Shown piece after piece: positions 9,061-19,038 of a DNA stretch of 64,000 nt (its first letter is position 1; the number at the start of each line of letters is the position of its first letter). The position numbers were made by a program, and so were the translations under genes. A model generated the notes under the pieces. The model did not search any database, had not been told where the DNA came from, and saw only the letters and a list, made by a program, of their open reading frames with translations. This stretch comes from Flavobacterium aquidurense. Its GTDB lineage: Bacteria > Bacteroidota > Bacteroidia > Flavobacteriales > Flavobacteriaceae. The stretch lies in contig FNPS01000001.1 in assembly GCA_900107365.1 (NCBI GenBank), positions 186,001 to 250,000 on the forward strand, read 5' to 3'.

Positions 9061-9221
9061 GAAATTGTGATTAAAAAAAATGTATTTTTTTAAGGTATAT
9101 TAATGATAATCAATAGCATTTTTGCATTTTGCTTGAATTTCTATAAAATTTTACTAATAATAAGGAAATCTTAGTTCACCAGCGCTATTATTTTATTATG
9201 TTTATGGCAAAATAATAATTT

Positions 9222-11849
9222 ATGGCCAAAAAATACGCTAATTTCTTACGAGTTATTTTGTTTTTTGTTTTTTTTTCATGTCTACCTACAACAACTTTTG
9301 CACAATGCGCGGGAGAAGATGGTCAAACTACAATTTGTAACATTACAGATCCTGCCAATCAAGCAGTAAATTTATATTCATTTTTAACAGGTTCTCCTAT
9401 TTCGGCTGGAGAGTGGACTGATGATAACAATTCCGGAGGTTTAGATGGAACTACAGGAATTTTAAATGCACAACTTATACGCCAAAGCGGTACTTATCAT
9501 TATACCTATACGGTTGATGGTATTGGACTTTGTCCTGATAATACAGCGACTGTTACCGTTACAATTGGTGGATATTCTGGAGTTTCATCTCCAAACGTTT
9601 CTGTTTGTAGTTCAGTTGAGAACTTTAGTCTCTTTTCTGCTTTTGATGGTGAATATTTAGCACCACATTCTAACGGACAATGGCACAATGATACTACAAA
9701 TCAAAATATAGGTTCCAATCTTGCTGTAAAGAATTTGCGCGGAACTTTTCAGTTTACTTATACCATGCCTGCAAGAGGTACATGTCCTGCCATGTCATCA
9801 ACTGCTAAAGTTACTATTTTCAGGGCACCTGAATCGGGAGCAGCTAATAGATTATCATTATGCGGGAGTGATGGTTTAACTGCTTATACCAATTATGATT
9901 TGTTTACTTCACTTTCAGGACAAGATGCAGGTGGCGTGTGGAGAGATAATAGTAATACTGGAGAGTTGACCACTGTAGGAGATCATAATATTGATTTACA
10001 AAAAATATTCAACAGATTAGGACCAGGAGATTACTCTTTTACTTATAGTGTTGCTTCGCCAAATCCAATTTGTCCTAATGAGTCGACCTCAATCAGAATC
10101 AGATTAGAACGAAAACTTGATTTTACAGGAGCCAAAGTTACGGTTGATTCTGATATTTGTGAAACAGAAATTTCAACAGCCACCTATTCTGTAACGATTA
10201 CTAAAGGTGCGGCAGCTATTCCTAATGGTAGCTATTATGTCGCGTTTAATGTTTCAGGACCAAACGGAGGATCAGAAACGATTTTGGCAAATTTTACTAA
10301 TGGGGTACTTATTTTTCCGATAAAATCAGAATATTTTCAGAGAGTTGGAAATTTTACTGTAAGTATTAATGATATTTATGCGGTAAATAGTGAAAGAGCT
10401 TGTAAAAATACCATCAACAATTTATCAGATATTCTAAGCATCTATCCAATTCCGGACTTAACGGGAGCGAAAATTGCACCCATAACGACTTGTCAAAATA
10501 CCAGTACAGTAGTAACTATTTCTGATGCTACAAAAATTATTGATGGTGATTTCGATATTTTATACAATGTTTCAGGTGCCAATAATGCTTCTTCTCAACT
10601 AGCAAGAGTTACATTTTCTGGAGGAAGTACTAGTTTTACAATGCCTTCTATCTTAAATTCTCAAAGTGGTACAGGAGAAATAAAGATTACTAATATTACA
10701 CATGTAATTTCAGGTTGTACAAACAGTGCAGATTTAAAAAGTACTATACTTATTAATGCGTTACCAAACGTACCAAATTTAAGAATACAAATTAATGATG
10801 TCTGCTTTGGTTCACCTGTTACGGCTTCCGTTTCAGGATTGGGAAGTCTAACGAATGTTACATTGTCTTATGTACTTTCAGGAGCTAATACAGCAACAGT
10901 TCAAACGGTTGTATTAACCACTACAAACGGAAATTCAACATTTATAGTTCCTGCTGGTTTACTTGTAAATACCGGTTCTACAACTGCAACAGTTACCAAT
11001 TTGACCAATAATGCAACAACCTGTGGTGTATCTATAACAGGTGTAGCAGATCCTTTTTCATTAAATCCTATTCCTGTTGCACCAACGGCAGCGAATCAGT
11101 CTTTTTGTAAATCAGAAGGTGCTACTGTAGCTAATTTATTCCCCAATGGAGCTCAGTATAAATGGTATAATTCAGCATCCTTAACGACTCCTCTTGCAAA
11201 TACTTATCTTTTAAAAGAAGAAACCTATTATGTTACAGAAACCTCTTTAAATTGTACTTCATCAGCAACAATGATTACGGTTACATTAAAAGACACACCT
11301 GCTCCTGAATTAAATCCGGATGGGCAAAATTTTTGTGGATTAGATGCTCCAACAATTGCAAGTTTATCAAATAACACAAATGTGCCTTCATCAGTTGTTT
11401 GGTATGATGCGCCAAAAAATGGAAGTATATTATCTCCAACAACTGCTTTAGTTGATAAAGGAAAATATTATGGATTTGACTTCTCGACGACAGAAAATTG
11501 TCTTTCTTATGATTACACCGAAGTTATTGTTTCATTAACTGACTGCGATGTAGTGCCACCAGATTTCTTTATTCCAGATGGATTTTCTCCAAACGGAGAT
11601 GGTGTAAATGATGTATTTGTTATTCCGAATATTGACTTTTTGTTTCCAGATTACCAAATCGAAATTTTTAATAGATATGGAAATGGTATGTATAGGGGCG
11701 GAAAAGATAAACCGGGTTGGGATGGAGTAAATTATGAAACGCAAGGTCTTAACCACGGAACTGCGCCAAATGGAGTTTATTTTTATGTTATCCATTTTAA
11801 TAAAGGCAACAAAGCGCCTATACAGGGTCGTCTTTATTTAAATCGATAA
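9222..11849 (+). CDS. Large secreted protein with T9SS type B (gliding-motility-associated) C-terminal domain
   Basis: An 875-residue exported protein. The signal peptide ends near TTTFAQ. Several Ser/Thr/Asn-rich repeats of about 90-100 residues with Cys pairs follow (for example LCPDNTATVTVTIG, TCPAMSSTAKVTI), which look like Ig/PKD-type modules. The last ~95 residues are the gliding-motility-associated C-terminal domain (IPDGFSPNGDGVNDVF, YQIEIFNRYGN, GWDGV, APNGVYFYVI). Proteins with this type B domain are sent over the outer membrane by the type IX secretion system and usually need a PorP/SprF partner, which is the next gene. Probably a cell-surface or released adhesin-like protein. Confidence 0.92.
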   Translation: MAKKYANFLRVILFFVFFSCLPTTTFAQCAGEDGQTTICNITDPANQAVNLYSFLTGSPISAGEWTDDNNSGGLDGTTGILNAQLIRQSGTYHYTYTVDGIGLCPDNTATVTVTIGGYSGVSSPNVSVCSSVENFSLFSAFDGEYLAPHSNGQWHNDTTNQNIGSNLAVKNLRGTFQFTYTMPARGTCPAMSSTAKVTIFRAPESGAANRLSLCGSDGLTAYTNYDLFTSLSGQDAGGVWRDNSNTGELTTVGDHNIDLQKIFNRLGPGDYSFTYSVASPNPICPNESTSIRIRLERKLDFTGAKVTVDSDICETEISTATYSVTITKGAAAIPNGSYYVAFNVSGPNGGSETILANFTNGVLIFPIKSEYFQRVGNFTVSINDIYAVNSERACKNTINNLSDILSIYPIPDLTGAKIAPITTCQNTSTVVTISDATKIIDGDFDILYNVSGANNASSQLARVTFSGGSTSFTMPSILNSQSGTGEIKITNITHVISGCTNSADLKSTILINALPNVPNLRIQINDVCFGSPVTASVSGLGSLTNVTLSYVLSGANTATVQTVVLTTTNGNSTFIVPAGLLVNTGSTTATVTNLTNNATTCGVSITGVADPFSLNPIPVAPTAANQSFCKSEGATVANLFPNGAQYKWYNSASLTTPLANTYLLKEETYYVTETSLNCTSSATMITVTLKDTPAPELNPDGQNFCGLDAPTIASLSNNTNVPSSVVWYDAPKNGSILSPTTALVDKGKYYGFDFSTTENCLSYDYTEVIVSLTDCDVVPPDFFIPDGFSPNGDGVNDVFVIPNIDFLFPDYQIEIFNRYGNGMYRGGKDKPGWDGVNYETQGLNHGTAPNGVYFYVIHFNKGNKAPIQGRLYLNR

Positions 11850-11881
11850 TTCCGTTTTACATTATTTAATATAATTTTCAA

Positions 11882-12817
11882 ATGAAAAAAATAGTACTCT
11901 ATATAAGTTTTCTCTTTTATATAATCACAGCCTCGGCACAGCAAGATCCGGAATACACCCATTATATGTATAATATGAGTGTGATCAATCCTGCATATGC
12001 AACAGGAACTCCTTTAATGATGAATTTTGGAGGCTTGTACAGAACGCAATGGGTTGGTGCTGTTGGTTCTCCAAAAACGTTTACTTTTTTCGGACATACT
12101 GCTTTAAGTGATAAAATCGAAGTAGGTTTGTCTTTGGTTTCTGATGATATTGGAGATGGAGCCAAAAAGGAAAATAATGCATACGCAGATTTTGCTTATG
12201 TACTTAATTTAGGAGGAAAAAATAAACTTTCACTTGGTCTTAAAGCTGGATTTTCAGCATTGCAAAGTAATTTTAATGGTTTTATTTTACAAAGTGGAAG
12301 TGCGGCGACTGATGCCGCTTTCGCAGAAAATATCAATGTGACCAAACCAAATATTGGAATAGGGGCATATTATTTTAGGGATAATTTTTATGTTGGATTA
12401 TCGGCTCCAAATTTATTAAAGTCAAAACAAATCGAAGAAAAATCAGGATTAAACGCTTACGGATCTGAAGAAATTCATACTTACTTAACCGCCGGATATG
12501 TTTTTCAGGTAAATGATATGTGGAAAATAAAACCGGCCTCAATGGCAAAATTCGTAAAAGGGGCTCCGGTTGCTGTAGATATTACAGCTAATGTTTTGTA
12601 TAACGAAAAGTTTGAACTAGGTGCCGCTTACAGAATTAATGATTCTTTTAGTGCTTTGGCAAATATAAACGTTACACCTTCTTTAAGAATTGGCTATGCC
12701 TACGATTATACAATTTCCAATTTAGGGCAATTCAATTCGGGGACACATGAAATTATGCTGTTGTTTGATTTAGATTTATTAGGAAAAGGATATGATAAAT
12801 CACCTAGATTCTTTTAA
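11882..12817 (+). CDS. PorP/SprF family type IX secretion membrane protein
   Basis: A 311-residue outer-membrane protein. The signal peptide ends at ASAQQ, followed by the family start DPEYTHYMYNMSVINPAYA, then GGLYRTQWVGAVGSPKTF and repeated amphipathic beta strands ending GTHEIMLLFDL. In Flavobacterium, SprF-like proteins are required for secretion of type B substrates such as SprB. Here it follows a type B substrate by 33 bases and precedes an OmpA-family gene, the usual three-gene module. Confidence 0.93.
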   Translation: MKKIVLYISFLFYIITASAQQDPEYTHYMYNMSVINPAYATGTPLMMNFGGLYRTQWVGAVGSPKTFTFFGHTALSDKIEVGLSLVSDDIGDGAKKENNAYADFAYVLNLGGKNKLSLGLKAGFSALQSNFNGFILQSGSAATDAAFAENINVTKPNIGIGAYYFRDNFYVGLSAPNLLKSKQIEEKSGLNAYGSEEIHTYLTAGYVFQVNDMWKIKPASMAKFVKGAPVAVDITANVLYNEKFELGAAYRINDSFSALANINVTPSLRIGYAYDYTISNLGQFNSGTHEIMLLFDLDLLGKGYDKSPRFF

Positions 12818-12818
12818 A

Positions 12819-14957
12819 ATGAAAAATATGAAAAAACTACTAGTTATTATATTCGTATTTTCAATACAGTTTATAAACGCCCAGGATAAAGATGTGGCGA
12901 GAGCCAAAAGATTTTTTGATAAGACCTTTTACAGTGAAGCAATTATTTTATATGAAAAGCTGGCCGAAGAAAAACCTTCTCAGGAAGTAATTAAAAATTT
13001 AGCAGATTCGTATTATTATACCAATGATTTGATAAAAGCACAGCGTTACTACAGGCTTTTATTTCAAAAGTATGGAAAAGATCTCGATCGTGAATATTAT
13101 TTCAGATATGCTCAAACATTAAAAGCGAGTAATACATATGCAGATGCAAATGAAGTTTTAAAACAATACTACGCCTTATCAACAAATAGCAGAGATTCTG
13201 TTTATTTTAAAAATGAGCTTCATGAATTAGAGAACGTTTCGGCAATTGGAAACCGATTTGAGATAAAAAACCTGGCAATCAATACGCCAAATTCAGAGTT
13301 TGGTGCTGTAAAATATAAGAGTAATTTAGTTTTTGCCGGCGTAAAATTAAAACCTGGTTTGTTCGATAAAAAATTTAAGTGGGATAATGAAACGTATTTG
13401 AATTTGGTTACTGTTCCTTTAAGTGAAATTAACGCTTCAGAACCGAATGTAAGTTATTTTGCTGACGAATTAAAGACCGGAATGCATGAGGCAAATGCCG
13501 TTTTTACTAAGGATGGTAAAACAATTTATTTTACACGTAATTATTCTAAAAACGGAACTAAAAAGAAAAATGATGAGAAGATTTCGAATCTTCAAATTTT
13601 TAAAGCCGAATTAGTGGATGGAAAATGGACAAATATTATAGCACTTCCATTCAATAGTCCAAATTATTCTGTAGAACATCCTGCTCTTAGCACCGATGAA
13701 AAAGTATTGTATTTTGCTTCAGACATGCCAGGGAGTGTTGGTTCTTTTGATATTTATTCAGTAAATATTAATAAAGGAGCATTTGATGCACCAAAAAATT
13801 TAGGACCACTTGTTAATACTGATAAAAGAGAACAATTTCCTTTTGTTTCAAAAGACAACAAACTATATTTCTCTTCTGACGGACATTTAGGTTACGGATC
13901 TTTGGATGTTTTTGTTTCGGATATTAATGGAAATGAATACTCGGAACCTGTAAATATTGGTTTGCCTTTAAATTCTAATTTGGATGATTTCTCTTTTAAT
14001 ATCGATTCTGATACTAAAGAAGGATATTTTGCATCCAACAGAGAAGGCGGAAAAGGAAGCGATGATATTTATCAATTCAAAGAAATTAAAGATTTAATTG
14101 TTGAAGATTGTAAACAGTTTATTGCCGGAACAATTACAGATGTCGATACTCATTTGGTACTTGAAAATGCTACTGTAATATTGCAGGATGCTGCTAAAAA
14201 GGCTTTAAATACAACTAACACTTCAGTAGATGGGAAATTTAGTTTTACGGTTGCCTGCGAAAGCTCTTATACGATTGTTGCTTTTAAAGAAAAATACACC
14301 AACGAATCACGAACGCTGGAAATTGGAAAAACCAGAAATGTAACCAACGATGGTTCATTGGCATTAAAATCTTTAGATGCCATTAAGTTAGAAGAACAAA
14401 AAAATGCTGAGGACAAACGAAAAGAAGAAATTCGTCTGGAAAAAGAGAAAAGAGATAAAGAAGCACTGGCTCTTATTGCCCTAAATGAAGCAGCAAAAAA
14501 GGCTAAAGCAGATGAAATTGTAGCAGGAGAGGCCAGAAAAAAAGAAAAGGAAAATCAGATTATGACACAGGAAAAAGATGTCATAAAAGATAAAGGGCGC
14601 CTAATTATCAAGACGGATCCAATTTATTTTGATTACAATATGTGGTACATCCGTAAAGAATCAAAAGTTGTTTTAGGAAGGGTTGTCGCTTTAATGAACA
14701 AATATCCCGGAATGGTAATCGAAATTGGTTCCCATACCGATTCTCGCGGAAATGAGAAATTCAACGAGGAGTTATCTCAAAAAAGAGCCAATTCTACCAG
14801 AGAATTTATTATTCAATCTGGTATAAATGCCAGCAGAGTTACAGCCAAAGGATATGGAGAGTCTGTACCTATTATCAAATGTAAAACAGATGATGCCTGT
14901 TCAGAAGAAGATCACGAATTAAACAGACGTAGTGAATTCGTAATTAAGAATTTATAA
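12819..14957 (+). CDS. OmpA-family protein with TPR, PD40 beta-propeller and peptidoglycan-binding domains
   Basis: 712 residues from the ATG at 12819. The frame is open from 12792, but that overlaps the previous gene and would put the signal peptide internally. After the signal peptide come TPR-like helices (about 20-130), WD40-like PD40 repeats (GKTIYFTRNYS, EKVLYFASDMPG, NKLYFSSDGH, KEGYFASNREGG), a carboxypeptidase-regulatory-like domain (about 440-520), a charged coiled coil, and a C-terminal OmpA domain (IEIGSHTDSRG, LSQKRANSTREF, NRRSEFVI) that binds peptidoglycan. It is co-transcribed with the PorP/SprF gene and likely anchors that complex to the cell wall. Confidence 0.93.
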   Translation: MKNMKKLLVIIFVFSIQFINAQDKDVARAKRFFDKTFYSEAIILYEKLAEEKPSQEVIKNLADSYYYTNDLIKAQRYYRLLFQKYGKDLDREYYFRYAQTLKASNTYADANEVLKQYYALSTNSRDSVYFKNELHELENVSAIGNRFEIKNLAINTPNSEFGAVKYKSNLVFAGVKLKPGLFDKKFKWDNETYLNLVTVPLSEINASEPNVSYFADELKTGMHEANAVFTKDGKTIYFTRNYSKNGTKKKNDEKISNLQIFKAELVDGKWTNIIALPFNSPNYSVEHPALSTDEKVLYFASDMPGSVGSFDIYSVNINKGAFDAPKNLGPLVNTDKREQFPFVSKDNKLYFSSDGHLGYGSLDVFVSDINGNEYSEPVNIGLPLNSNLDDFSFNIDSDTKEGYFASNREGGKGSDDIYQFKEIKDLIVEDCKQFIAGTITDVDTHLVLENATVILQDAAKKALNTTNTSVDGKFSFTVACESSYTIVAFKEKYTNESRTLEIGKTRNVTNDGSLALKSLDAIKLEEQKNAEDKRKEEIRLEKEKRDKEALALIALNEAAKKAKADEIVAGEARKKEKENQIMTQEKDVIKDKGRLIIKTDPIYFDYNMWYIRKESKVVLGRVVALMNKYPGMVIEIGSHTDSRGNEKFNEELSQKRANSTREFIIQSGINASRVTAKGYGESVPIIKCKTDDACSEEDHELNRRSEFVIKNL

Positions 14958-14988
14958 AATTCGTCGAGTCAAAAATTCAATTTTAATT

Positions 14989-15016
14989 AAGAAGCCTTTT
15001 TTTTGGCTTCTTTTTT
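14989..15016 (+). terminator. Rho-independent terminator after the T9SS type B module
   Basis: Stem AAGAAGCC / GGCTTCTT with a T-rich loop and trailing T run, 30 bases after the OmpA-family stop. Confidence 0.85.
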
Positions 15017-15053
15017 ATTTAATTTTATTACAATCAATTAAAAAACATAAACT

Positions 15054-15530
15054 ATGAAAAAACTAATCCCATTTTGTTTGCTGTTAGCTTGCATTGGATT
15101 CCAAAGTTGTAAAAATGATGAAAAACAAAAAGAGCTTGAAGCCGCTAAAGCTGAAGGTGAAAAGGTTGTGAAAACGGAATGTTATAAAGCGATATATGAA
15201 AAAGATACAATTGATCTGGATTTGTATACTTTAAAAAACGGAAAGATCGGCGGAGGTATGATAATGAAAGTCGCTAATGCACCTGAAAGAACGGGAGAAA
15301 TTGCGGGAGAATTTAAAGGTGATACCTTATTTATAGATTATACCTTTAAAGATACGGAACATAAAGATACAAAATTCAAAAATCCAATGGCGCTTTTGAA
15401 AAAAGACAAGCAACTTATTTTAGGTAATGGAACTATGCAAACCACGATGGGCGTTACTTATTTGGTAAAAGATAAACCAATTGATTTTGAAAACGTGAAA
15501 TATAAATTTAATAGCGTAAACTGCGAATAA
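15054..15530 (+). CDS. Hypothetical lipoprotein
   Basis: A 158-residue protein with a lipobox at Cys19 (GFQSC) and a charged KNDEKQKELEAAK linker after it. The body alternates short beta strands (TIDLDLYTLKNGKIGG, GEIAGEFKGDTLFIDY, KKDKQLILGNG) and ends in an odd Cys pair context (SVNCE). The strand pattern suggests a small lipocalin- or NlpE-like barrel. It starts 100 bases after the T9SS module terminator, so it has its own transcription unit. Function unknown. Confidence 0.75.
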   Translation: MKKLIPFCLLLACIGFQSCKNDEKQKELEAAKAEGEKVVKTECYKAIYEKDTIDLDLYTLKNGKIGGGMIMKVANAPERTGEIAGEFKGDTLFIDYTFKDTEHKDTKFKNPMALLKKDKQLILGNGTMQTTMGVTYLVKDKPIDFENVKYKFNSVNCE

Positions 15531-15570
15531 TAGAAATAGGTCTTATATAATTTAAAAAAGACACATAAAA

Positions 15571-15606
15571 AAAGCCGCTTCTTATTAAGAAAGCGGCTTT
15601 ACTATT
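15571..15606. terminator. Bidirectional terminator between convergent genes
   Basis: A 10-bp stem AAAGCCGCTT / AAGCGGCTTT. A tracts on the left and T tracts on the right allow it to act for both the lipoprotein gene (+) and the DUF1573 gene (-). Confidence 0.85.
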
Positions 15607-15622
15607 TTTAGATTTAATTTTT

Positions 15623-16003
15623 TTATAAAACTTCACCTTTAATTTTTAAGGCTATACGGCCATCAGGATAATTAATAGCATTCGTTTCTACTGTAATTGT
15701 TTTACGAATAGGACCAGCGGCCATATTATATTTTACGTCAATTTTTCCTTTTTTTCCTGGCTCAATCGCAGCAGAAGGTTTGGTAACAATAATAGAGCTT
15801 ACTGTAGATTCGGCACCTAAAATTAATAGTGGTGCATCTCCAGTGTTTGTAAATTCGAAAGAACGAACTGCATTATCACTCTTAGAAATTTTTCCATAAT
15901 CAATTGTATTGTCCTGAGCCGCAAATTCAATTTTCGGACCATTTTGTGCGTAACCCATTGCACTAAACAATACGATTGCAATAAAAGAGGCAACATTTTT
16001 CAT
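15623..16003 (-). CDS. DUF1573 domain-containing exported protein
   Basis: 126 residues with a signal peptide ending GYAQN. The body is one DUF1573/ASH-like immunoglobulin fold: IDYGKISKSDNAVRSFEFTNTG, PLLILGAESTVSS, IEPGKKGKIDVKYN, GPIRKTITVETNA. Such proteins are common in Bacteroidota envelopes. Their role is not well defined, but the fold is used for protein contacts. Usual length for single-domain members. Confidence 0.87.
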   Translation of the reverse strand: MKNVASFIAIVLFSAMGYAQNGPKIEFAAQDNTIDYGKISKSDNAVRSFEFTNTGDAPLLILGAESTVSSIIVTKPSAAIEPGKKGKIDVKYNMAAGPIRKTITVETNAINYPDGRIALKIKGEVL

Positions 16004-16093
16004 TTTGAAATTATTTTAAGTTGTAAGTAAATATACATTCTTTTAATTAACACACAAATTTATAATTCGCTTTTTATAGTGTCTTTAATTATT

Positions 16094-16101
16094 TACTTTT
16101 G
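16094..16101 (+). promoter_or_regulatory. Putative valS promoter -7 element
   Basis: TACTTTTG matches the Bacteroidota TAnnTTTG -7 box. It lies about 165 bases before the valS start, giving a long leader that contains the repeat pair 16139-16260. Confidence 0.55.
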
Positions 16102-16138
16102 CTGTCAGTTATAATTACAAAAATTGAACCACTTTTGA

Positions 16139-16260
16139 TGTTTAATTGTTTAATCGTTAATTCGTTTAATCGATTGAGCGATTTAGAAAGGTTTTAAATT
16201 AAATTTTAAACAAGTAAAGAGTTCAATAAATAAACGATTAAACAGTTAAACGATTAAACA
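16139..16260. repeat. Inverted TTTAATCG repeat pair in the valS leader
   Basis: The left arm (16139-16170) reads TGTTTAATTGTTTAATCG and continues with TTTAATCG words. The right arm (16232-16260) is its near reverse complement (CGATTAAACAGTTAAACG, ATTAAACAAC). About 60 bases of AT-rich spacer separate them. The words match those around the four-helix-bundle gene at 4.2-4.7 kb, but there is no gene inside. Confidence 0.75.
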
Positions 16261-16267
16261 ACCTAAA

Positions 16268-18904
16268 ATGACAATTCCAGCACAATTTGACGCTAAAACG
16301 ATCGAGAATAAATGGTATGATTACTGGATGAAAAATAACTATTTTCATTCGGAGCCAGATCATAGAACACCTTATACAATTGTAATTCCACCGCCAAACG
16401 TGACAGGAGTCCTTCACATGGGGCATATGTTGAACAATACAATTCAGGATGTTTTAATTCGTAGAGCGCGTCTAAAAGGTTTCAACGCTTGCTGGGTACC
16501 GGGAACGGATCACGCATCAATCGCAACTGAGGCTAAAGTTGTAGCAAAATTAAAAGCAGAAGGAATCAATAAAAATGATTTAACCCGCGAAGAATTTTTG
16601 GCACATGCCTGGGAATGGACAGATAAATATGGTGGAGTTATTCTTGATCAGCTTAAAAAGCTAGGAGCTTCCTGCGACTGGGAAAGAACAAAATTTACGA
16701 TGGATCCGGATATGTCGGCATCTGTAATTAAATCATTTGTTGATTTATATAACAAAGGATTAATTTACAGAGGATACCGAATGGTAAACTGGGATCCTGA
16801 AGCTAAAACAACTTTATCTGACGAGGAAGTTATTTACGAAGAACAACAAGGAAAATTATTTTTCTTAAAATATAAAATTGAAGGTTCAGAAGATTTCTTA
16901 ACGATTGCAACAACGCGTCCGGAAACCATCTTTGGAGATACTGCTATTTGTATCAACCCGAATGATGAACGTTTTACACATTTAAAAGGGAAGAAAGCAA
17001 TCGTTCCTATTTGTGGTCGAGTAATTCCGATTATCGAAGATGAATATGTAGATGTTGAATTCGGAACCGGATGTTTAAAAGTAACTCCGGCGCATGACAT
17101 GAATGACAAAACGCTAGGAGAGAAGCACAATCTTGAAATCGTTGATATTTTTAATGAAGATGCTACATTAAACAGCTTCGGATTACATTATCAGGGAAAA
17201 GATCGTTTTGTTGTTCGTACTGAAATTGCAAAAGAATTAGAAGAAATTGGAGCTTTGGCGAAGACCGAAATCCATTTGAATAAAGTAGGAACATCTGAAA
17301 GAACCAAAGCTGTAATTGAACCAAGATTATCAGACCAATGGTTTTTGAAAATGGAAGATTTAGTAAAACCGGCAATAAAATCTGTTTTGGTTGACGGCGA
17401 TATTAAATTGCACCCAAAACGTTTCGAAAATACTTATGCGCATTGGTTGAACAATATCCGTGATTGGAATATCTCTCGCCAATTATGGTGGGGACAACAA
17501 ATTCCGGCCTATTATTATGGAGACGGAAAAGAAGATTTCGTAGTTGCTGAAAATATCGAAGACGCGCTAAAATTAGCACAAGAAAGAACATCTAACAACT
17601 CACTTACAACATCTGACTTAAAGCAGGATGTTGACGCATTAGATACCTGGTTCTCCTCTTGGTTATGGCCAATGTCAGTTTTTGGAGGAATAATGGATCC
17701 GGAAAGTGCAGATTACAAATATTATTATCCAACAAATGACTTGGTAACAGGTCCGGATATCTTATTTTTCTGGGTTGCGAGAATGATTATTGCAGGTTAT
17801 GAATATGCAGGCGAAAAACCATTTACAAATGTATATTTGACTGGTTTAGTTCGTGATAAACAACGTCGTAAAATGTCTAAATCATTAGGGAATTCTCCTG
17901 ATCCTTTAGATTTAATTGAGAAATTTGGAGCTGATGGAGTTCGTGTTGGATTGCTTTTAAGTGCTTCTGCAGGAAACGATATTATGTTTGATGAAGAATT
18001 ATGTAATCAGGGTAAAGCGTTCTCAAACAAGATTTGGAATGCCTTTAAATTGATTAAAGGTTGGGAAGTTTCAGAAACTATTCCACAACCGGAATCATCA
18101 AAAGTAGCAATCGAATGGTACGAAGCAAAATTGCAGCAAACATTAGTTGATATTGAAGATAATTTCGAGAAATACAGAATTTCAGATTCTCTTATGGCAA
18201 TTTACAAATTGGTTTGGGATGATTTCTGTTCTTGGTTTTTAGAAATGATCAAGCCGGCATACCAACAACCAATTGATAAAGCAACGTTTGATAAAGCAAT
18301 TGAAATGTTAGAAAGTAACTTGAAATTACTTCATCCTTTTATGCCTTTCCTAACGGAGGAAATTTGGCAGATATTGGCAGAAAGAACTCCGGAAGAAGCT
18401 TTAATTGTTTCAACCTGGCCAGAATTAAAACCGTTTAATGCGAGTTTGATCTCTGATTTTGAAAGTACAATTGAAGTAATTTCAGGAATAAGAACGATTA
18501 GAAAAGATAAAAATATTCCGTTTAAAGATGCTATCGAATTGAAAGCAATCAACAGCGAGAATCTTTCGACTTATTTTGATACCATCGTAACGAAACTAGG
18601 GAATATTTCAGCTTTCGAATATGTTTCGGCTAAAGTTGACGGAGCGTTATCTTTCCGTGTAAAATCAAATGAATATTTCATTCCGATTTCGGGAGGAAAT
18701 ATTGATGTTGAAGCTGAAGTTGCAAAACTGACTGCAGAGTTGGTTTATACACAAGGTTTCTTAAAATCGGTTCAGGCGAAACTATCAAACGAGAAATTCG
18801 TTGGCGGAGCACCGGAAAAAGTTTTGGCAAATGAAAGACAAAAGGAAGCAGACGCCTTGGCGAAGATTGCTACAATTGAGCAAAGTATTTCTGGTTTGAA
18901 ATAA
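16268..18904 (+). CDS. valS: Valyl-tRNA synthetase
   Basis: Class I synthetase that charges tRNA-Val and edits mischarged Thr. 878 residues. HIGH is HMGH at 50-53 within PPPNVTGVLHMGHML. The editing (CP1) domain holds the TTRPETIFGDTA motif, and KMSKS is RRKMSKSLGNSPDP near residue 535. The C-terminal coiled coil (about 810-878) that contacts the tRNA is present. The start follows directly after the repeat pair and a long leader. A strong palindromic terminator follows. Confidence 0.97.
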   Translation: MTIPAQFDAKTIENKWYDYWMKNNYFHSEPDHRTPYTIVIPPPNVTGVLHMGHMLNNTIQDVLIRRARLKGFNACWVPGTDHASIATEAKVVAKLKAEGINKNDLTREEFLAHAWEWTDKYGGVILDQLKKLGASCDWERTKFTMDPDMSASVIKSFVDLYNKGLIYRGYRMVNWDPEAKTTLSDEEVIYEEQQGKLFFLKYKIEGSEDFLTIATTRPETIFGDTAICINPNDERFTHLKGKKAIVPICGRVIPIIEDEYVDVEFGTGCLKVTPAHDMNDKTLGEKHNLEIVDIFNEDATLNSFGLHYQGKDRFVVRTEIAKELEEIGALAKTEIHLNKVGTSERTKAVIEPRLSDQWFLKMEDLVKPAIKSVLVDGDIKLHPKRFENTYAHWLNNIRDWNISRQLWWGQQIPAYYYGDGKEDFVVAENIEDALKLAQERTSNNSLTTSDLKQDVDALDTWFSSWLWPMSVFGGIMDPESADYKYYYPTNDLVTGPDILFFWVARMIIAGYEYAGEKPFTNVYLTGLVRDKQRRKMSKSLGNSPDPLDLIEKFGADGVRVGLLLSASAGNDIMFDEELCNQGKAFSNKIWNAFKLIKGWEVSETIPQPESSKVAIEWYEAKLQQTLVDIEDNFEKYRISDSLMAIYKLVWDDFCSWFLEMIKPAYQQPIDKATFDKAIEMLESNLKLLHPFMPFLTEEIWQILAERTPEEALIVSTWPELKPFNASLISDFESTIEVISGIRTIRKDKNIPFKDAIELKAINSENLSTYFDTIVTKLGNISAFEYVSAKVDGALSFRVKSNEYFIPISGGNIDVEAEVAKLTAELVYTQGFLKSVQAKLSNEKFVGGAPEKVLANERQKEADALAKIATIEQSISGLK

Positions 18905-18930
18905 GAATAAACGAGTCTTTTTTAAAATGC

Positions 18931-18969
18931 AAACCCGACAGGTTTTAAAAACCTGTCGGGTTTTTTTTG
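18931..18969 (+). terminator. Palindromic terminator of valS (CCCGACAGG repeat family)
   Basis: AAACCCGACAGGTTTT pairs with AAAACCTGTCGGGTTT and is followed by a T run. The same palindrome recurs at 48439-48480. Confidence 0.9.
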
Positions 18970-19038
18970 AGATAAATTTTCGCCACGAATTCACAAATTT
19001 TAAATAGATAATTCGTGAATTTGGGGCTATTTTACATT

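Noticed and set aside
16102..16267. T-box riboswitch before valS
   Set aside because: No T-box sequence or specifier-loop layout is visible, T-boxes are not expected in Bacteroidota, and the leader is explained by repeat arms.
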